DNA of 48,489 nucleotides, taken from Anaerolineae bacterium (GTDB lineage: Bacteria; Chloroflexota; Anaerolineae; J036; Brachytrichaceae). Location of the stretch: NCBI GenBank assembly GCA_018500105.2, contig JAHBAL020000227.1, forward strand, positions 1-48,489, written 5' to 3'. The notes under the pieces were generated by a model. The model made no database searches. It was not told the origin of the DNA and was given only the letters and a program-made list of their open reading frames with translations. How positions within the stretch are numbered: the first letter of the stretch is position 1; each line of letters begins with the position of its first letter. Position numbers and translations under genes: made by a program. Of this stretch, positions 46,017-48,489 are shown in pieces.

Positions 46017-47366
46017 ATGATTAATACCATGTTGTATCCAAAACTTGTAAAAGTAGCTACAGCGCTAGTTATATTTTGGGTCACCTTCTTTTTCGCCTAT
46101 CGTTTATATCGTCTGATAGACAAGAATGCAATCAACGTCCTTTTCTATGACCAGTGGGATTTCTTAGTGCCACTTTTTAATCAGAGAGACGCATGGACAA
46201 TATTCTCGCGGCAACATGGGCCGCATCGTGAGGGCATAGGGTTAATTTTCACTCAGTGGCTATATAACGCGACGGCTTGGGACGTGCGAGCAGAAAGTTT
46301 TATGTTATTTGCCTTCATGCTAGTGGCTTTATTGATTGCATTTCGAGTAACCTATGTCATTAATAATAAAACAATTCATGTGACCGACTTTCTGCTCCCG
46401 ATGATCTTTTTAACGCCACGTCACTACGAAACGTTTGTTGGTACACCGAATCTTGGCTATAGCGTGTTGCCTGTGTTAATGATTACATTGTATGCGGCAA
46501 CAATGCTCGTGAGCCATATTAAGTTCCGAGTCATAGCAATTGTGTTACTCAATTTTTTACTTTTGTATTCAGGGTTTGGTCTTTTTGTCGGTGTGCTTAC
46601 CCCAGTCTTGTTGCTATTTTATTGTTTTAGTGATTCTCGGAATCGCCCAGTTTACTTTATGGGCATAATAAGTTGCGCTTTCGCGACCATCCTCTTTTTT
46701 TACAATTACAGATGGACGCCTGCGGTAAGCTGCTTTCATTTTCCCGACGAAAACCCATTAAGCTATATTCGGTATATGTCAATTATGTGGGGTTCGTTTT
46801 GGGGCTATCGTTACGATATACAACAAGATAATCTGTTGATTAATGTCTTTAGTTTGGGTTTTTGTCTTATTTTGCTTTGTTTTTATGCTGTTTTTTACTG
46901 TTTTAGAGAAGCCTTTATGAATTATCGCGTGATCAAACCAGCAGGGCTTATTATTTTATTTTTGATAGGATTTTCTGCGATATTTACAGTTTTTACTTCA
47001 GTAGGGCGGTTATGTTTGGGTCTTGAAACGGCTGGCGCTTCGCGTTATATGATGTTATTAGTTCCGGGTATGTGGGGGCTGTATTTGTTTTTAGGGCGCA
47101 ATGTTATAACTGAGCGTTATCCTTTTGCAAGAGCAATATTCGCCCTAATTTTTGTTGTTTCATTTCTACAAAACGACCCGCGTTATACACTCGAAGCGCA
47201 AGATTTTAATATTCGTAAAAGCAAATGGCTTGCATGTTACAAAAGCGAGCAAGACCCTTTCAAATGCTCGGCACAACCAGAAACTGGCATTCATCCTAAT
47301 GTTAAATCAATTGTCCCAAAGCTCGAGTTTTTGAAAAACGCGAAACTGAACTTGTTTGCTGATTGA
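46017..47366 (+). CDS. Hypothetical multi-pass membrane protein
   Basis: About 449 aa with many hydrophobic segments; start MINTMLYPKL chosen over the upstream start close to the IS right end. Confidence 0.75.
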   Translation: MINTMLYPKLVKVATALVIFWVTFFFAYRLYRLIDKNAINVLFYDQWDFLVPLFNQRDAWTIFSRQHGPHREGIGLIFTQWLYNATAWDVRAESFMLFAFMLVALLIAFRVTYVINNKTIHVTDFLLPMIFLTPRHYETFVGTPNLGYSVLPVLMITLYAATMLVSHIKFRVIAIVLLNFLLLYSGFGLFVGVLTPVLLLFYCFSDSRNRPVYFMGIISCAFATILFFYNYRWTPAVSCFHFPDENPLSYIRYMSIMWGSFWGYRYDIQQDNLLINVFSLGFCLILLCFYAVFYCFREAFMNYRVIKPAGLIILFLIGFSAIFTVFTSVGRLCLGLETAGASRYMMLLVPGMWGLYLFLGRNVITERYPFARAIFALIFVVSFLQNDPRYTLEAQDFNIRKSKWLACYKSEQDPFKCSAQPETGIHPNVKSIVPKLEFLKNAKLNLFAD

Positions 47367-47475
47367 GCATGTGTCAATTTTCATTGGTTTGCATACCATA
47401 ACTTCAATCGCAAATCCACCCAAAGCCCCTTGGACACGCGCCTAAAGCCAAGTAAACTGTGCCATCAACAGCACC

Positions 47476-48396
47476 ATGAAAATACTCATCACCGGCGGGG
47501 CCGGATTCATCGGCTCGCACAGCGTCGAAGCCATCCTCAGCGCGGGCCACAGCGCCCGCATTCTCGATAATTTCAGCACCGGCAACGCCGACAATCTTGC
47601 CCACCTTACCCCACAACAAAGCGAAAATGTGGAATGGTGTAAAGGCGACATCACCGACCTGCCGACGGTGCAAGCCGCCGCCCAAGGCTGCGACGCCATA
47701 CTACACCTCGCCGCGATGGTCAGCGTGCCCCAGTCCATCGTCGAGCCGATGTATACCTTCAACACCAATGTCACCGGCACGGTCAATGTGCTTGAGGCGG
47801 CCCGGTTGTCGGGCATCACCCGCGTAGTCATGGCTTGCACCTGCGCCGTATATGGCGATTTGCCCGGCACCAAAGACGAAGCCTCATCGGTCAGCCCACT
47901 CGTGCCCTATGCCACCAGCAAATTGATGGGCGAAGAATGGATGCAAATTTACGCCCGTTGTTACGGTATCACCACCGTGCGGATGCGCTATTTCAACGTG
48001 TATGGCCCGCGCCAACACGCCAGCTCGCCGTACAGCGGCGTATTGGCAAAATGGAGCGATGCCGCCCGTGCTGGCAAAACCCTGTTAGTATTTGGCGATG
48101 GCGAACAAACCCGCGATTTTGTCTCGGTGCACGATGTGGCGCAGGCCAATTTGCGGGCACTAATACACCCCACGCTCGAAGGCGACGAGTTGTTTTGTGT
48201 CGCCACTGGTCAATCGGTCAGTCTAAATCAGGTTTTGCACACGCTCAAACAAGTGTCGCCGCAGCCGGTCAATTGGGATTACAAACCGCCACGCGGGGGC
48301 GATATTTTGCATTCGTCGGCCAACAGTGGCAAACTGCAACGCATTGGCTGGCGGCCCCAAGTCAGTCTTGCCGATGGCCTAAAAGAATTGTTGTAA
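47476..48396 (+). CDS. NAD-dependent epimerase (UDP-glucose/GlcNAc 4-epimerase-like)
   Basis: MKILITGGAGFIGSHSVEAILSAGH; YATSKLMGEEWM; VRMRYFNVYGPRQ. Confidence 0.92.
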   Translation: MKILITGGAGFIGSHSVEAILSAGHSARILDNFSTGNADNLAHLTPQQSENVEWCKGDITDLPTVQAAAQGCDAILHLAAMVSVPQSIVEPMYTFNTNVTGTVNVLEAARLSGITRVVMACTCAVYGDLPGTKDEASSVSPLVPYATSKLMGEEWMQIYARCYGITTVRMRYFNVYGPRQHASSPYSGVLAKWSDAARAGKTLLVFGDGEQTRDFVSVHDVAQANLRALIHPTLEGDELFCVATGQSVSLNQVLHTLKQVSPQPVNWDYKPPRGGDILHSSANSGKLQRIGWRPQVSLADGLKELL

Positions 48397-48419
48397 AAAC
48401 TTAGTCGCTGGGCTTGCTA

Positions 48420-48487
48420 AACCACGAAAGACACAAAACACACGAAAATAGAATTTTTTTTCGTGTGTTTTGTGTCTTTCGTGGTTA
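48420..48487. terminator. Long hairpin aaccacgaaagacacaaaacacacgaaaa ... ttttcgtgtgttttgtgtctttcgtggtt
   Basis: About 29-bp near-perfect stem with short loop after the epimerase stop; the ACCACGAAAGACAC motif is a common dispersed palindrome. Confidence 0.85.
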
Positions 48488-48489
48488 AA

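Overview
The window looks like a Chloroflexota-type genome fragment, judged from protein style and repeat types; this was not verified by search. The left part (1-27.9 kb) is GC-rich and mostly metabolic or housekeeping: a peptide ABC transporter (SBP plus two permeases), PhyH dioxygenase, ketopantoate-reductase-like protein, c-di-AMP receptor-like protein, prephenate dehydratase, L33/S18, a caspase-like protease, PotA/PotB, GNAT, an M20 peptidase, a class III aminotransferase, tRNA-Arg(CCT), PssA-like, E2 and fused E1 of a 2-oxoacid dehydrogenase with an Lrp regulator, a 5-repeat secreted protein, an ABC exporter, an epimerase and a HIT protein. The right part (about 28-47.4 kb) is visibly more AT-rich and reads as a surface-glycan or secreted-product locus: polysaccharide deacetylase, membrane proteins, an RCC1-repeat protein, three GT2 glycosyltransferases, a Wzt/Wzm-type exporter, a broken IS630 element and a second epimerase. 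Two items stand out. First, a 1700-aa chimeric C-A-PCP NRPS in the glycan locus, whose hand-read A-domain code is Asp-like, carries an LpxL/HtrB-like acyltransferase-type region and a C-terminal triplicated R-x-DL-x-x-x-F motif. Second, several different families of 7/8-bp tandem repeats share a head-to-head inverted architecture between genes; they supply stop codons, and one sits in frame in the E2 interdomain linker. None were seen in the AT-rich island.
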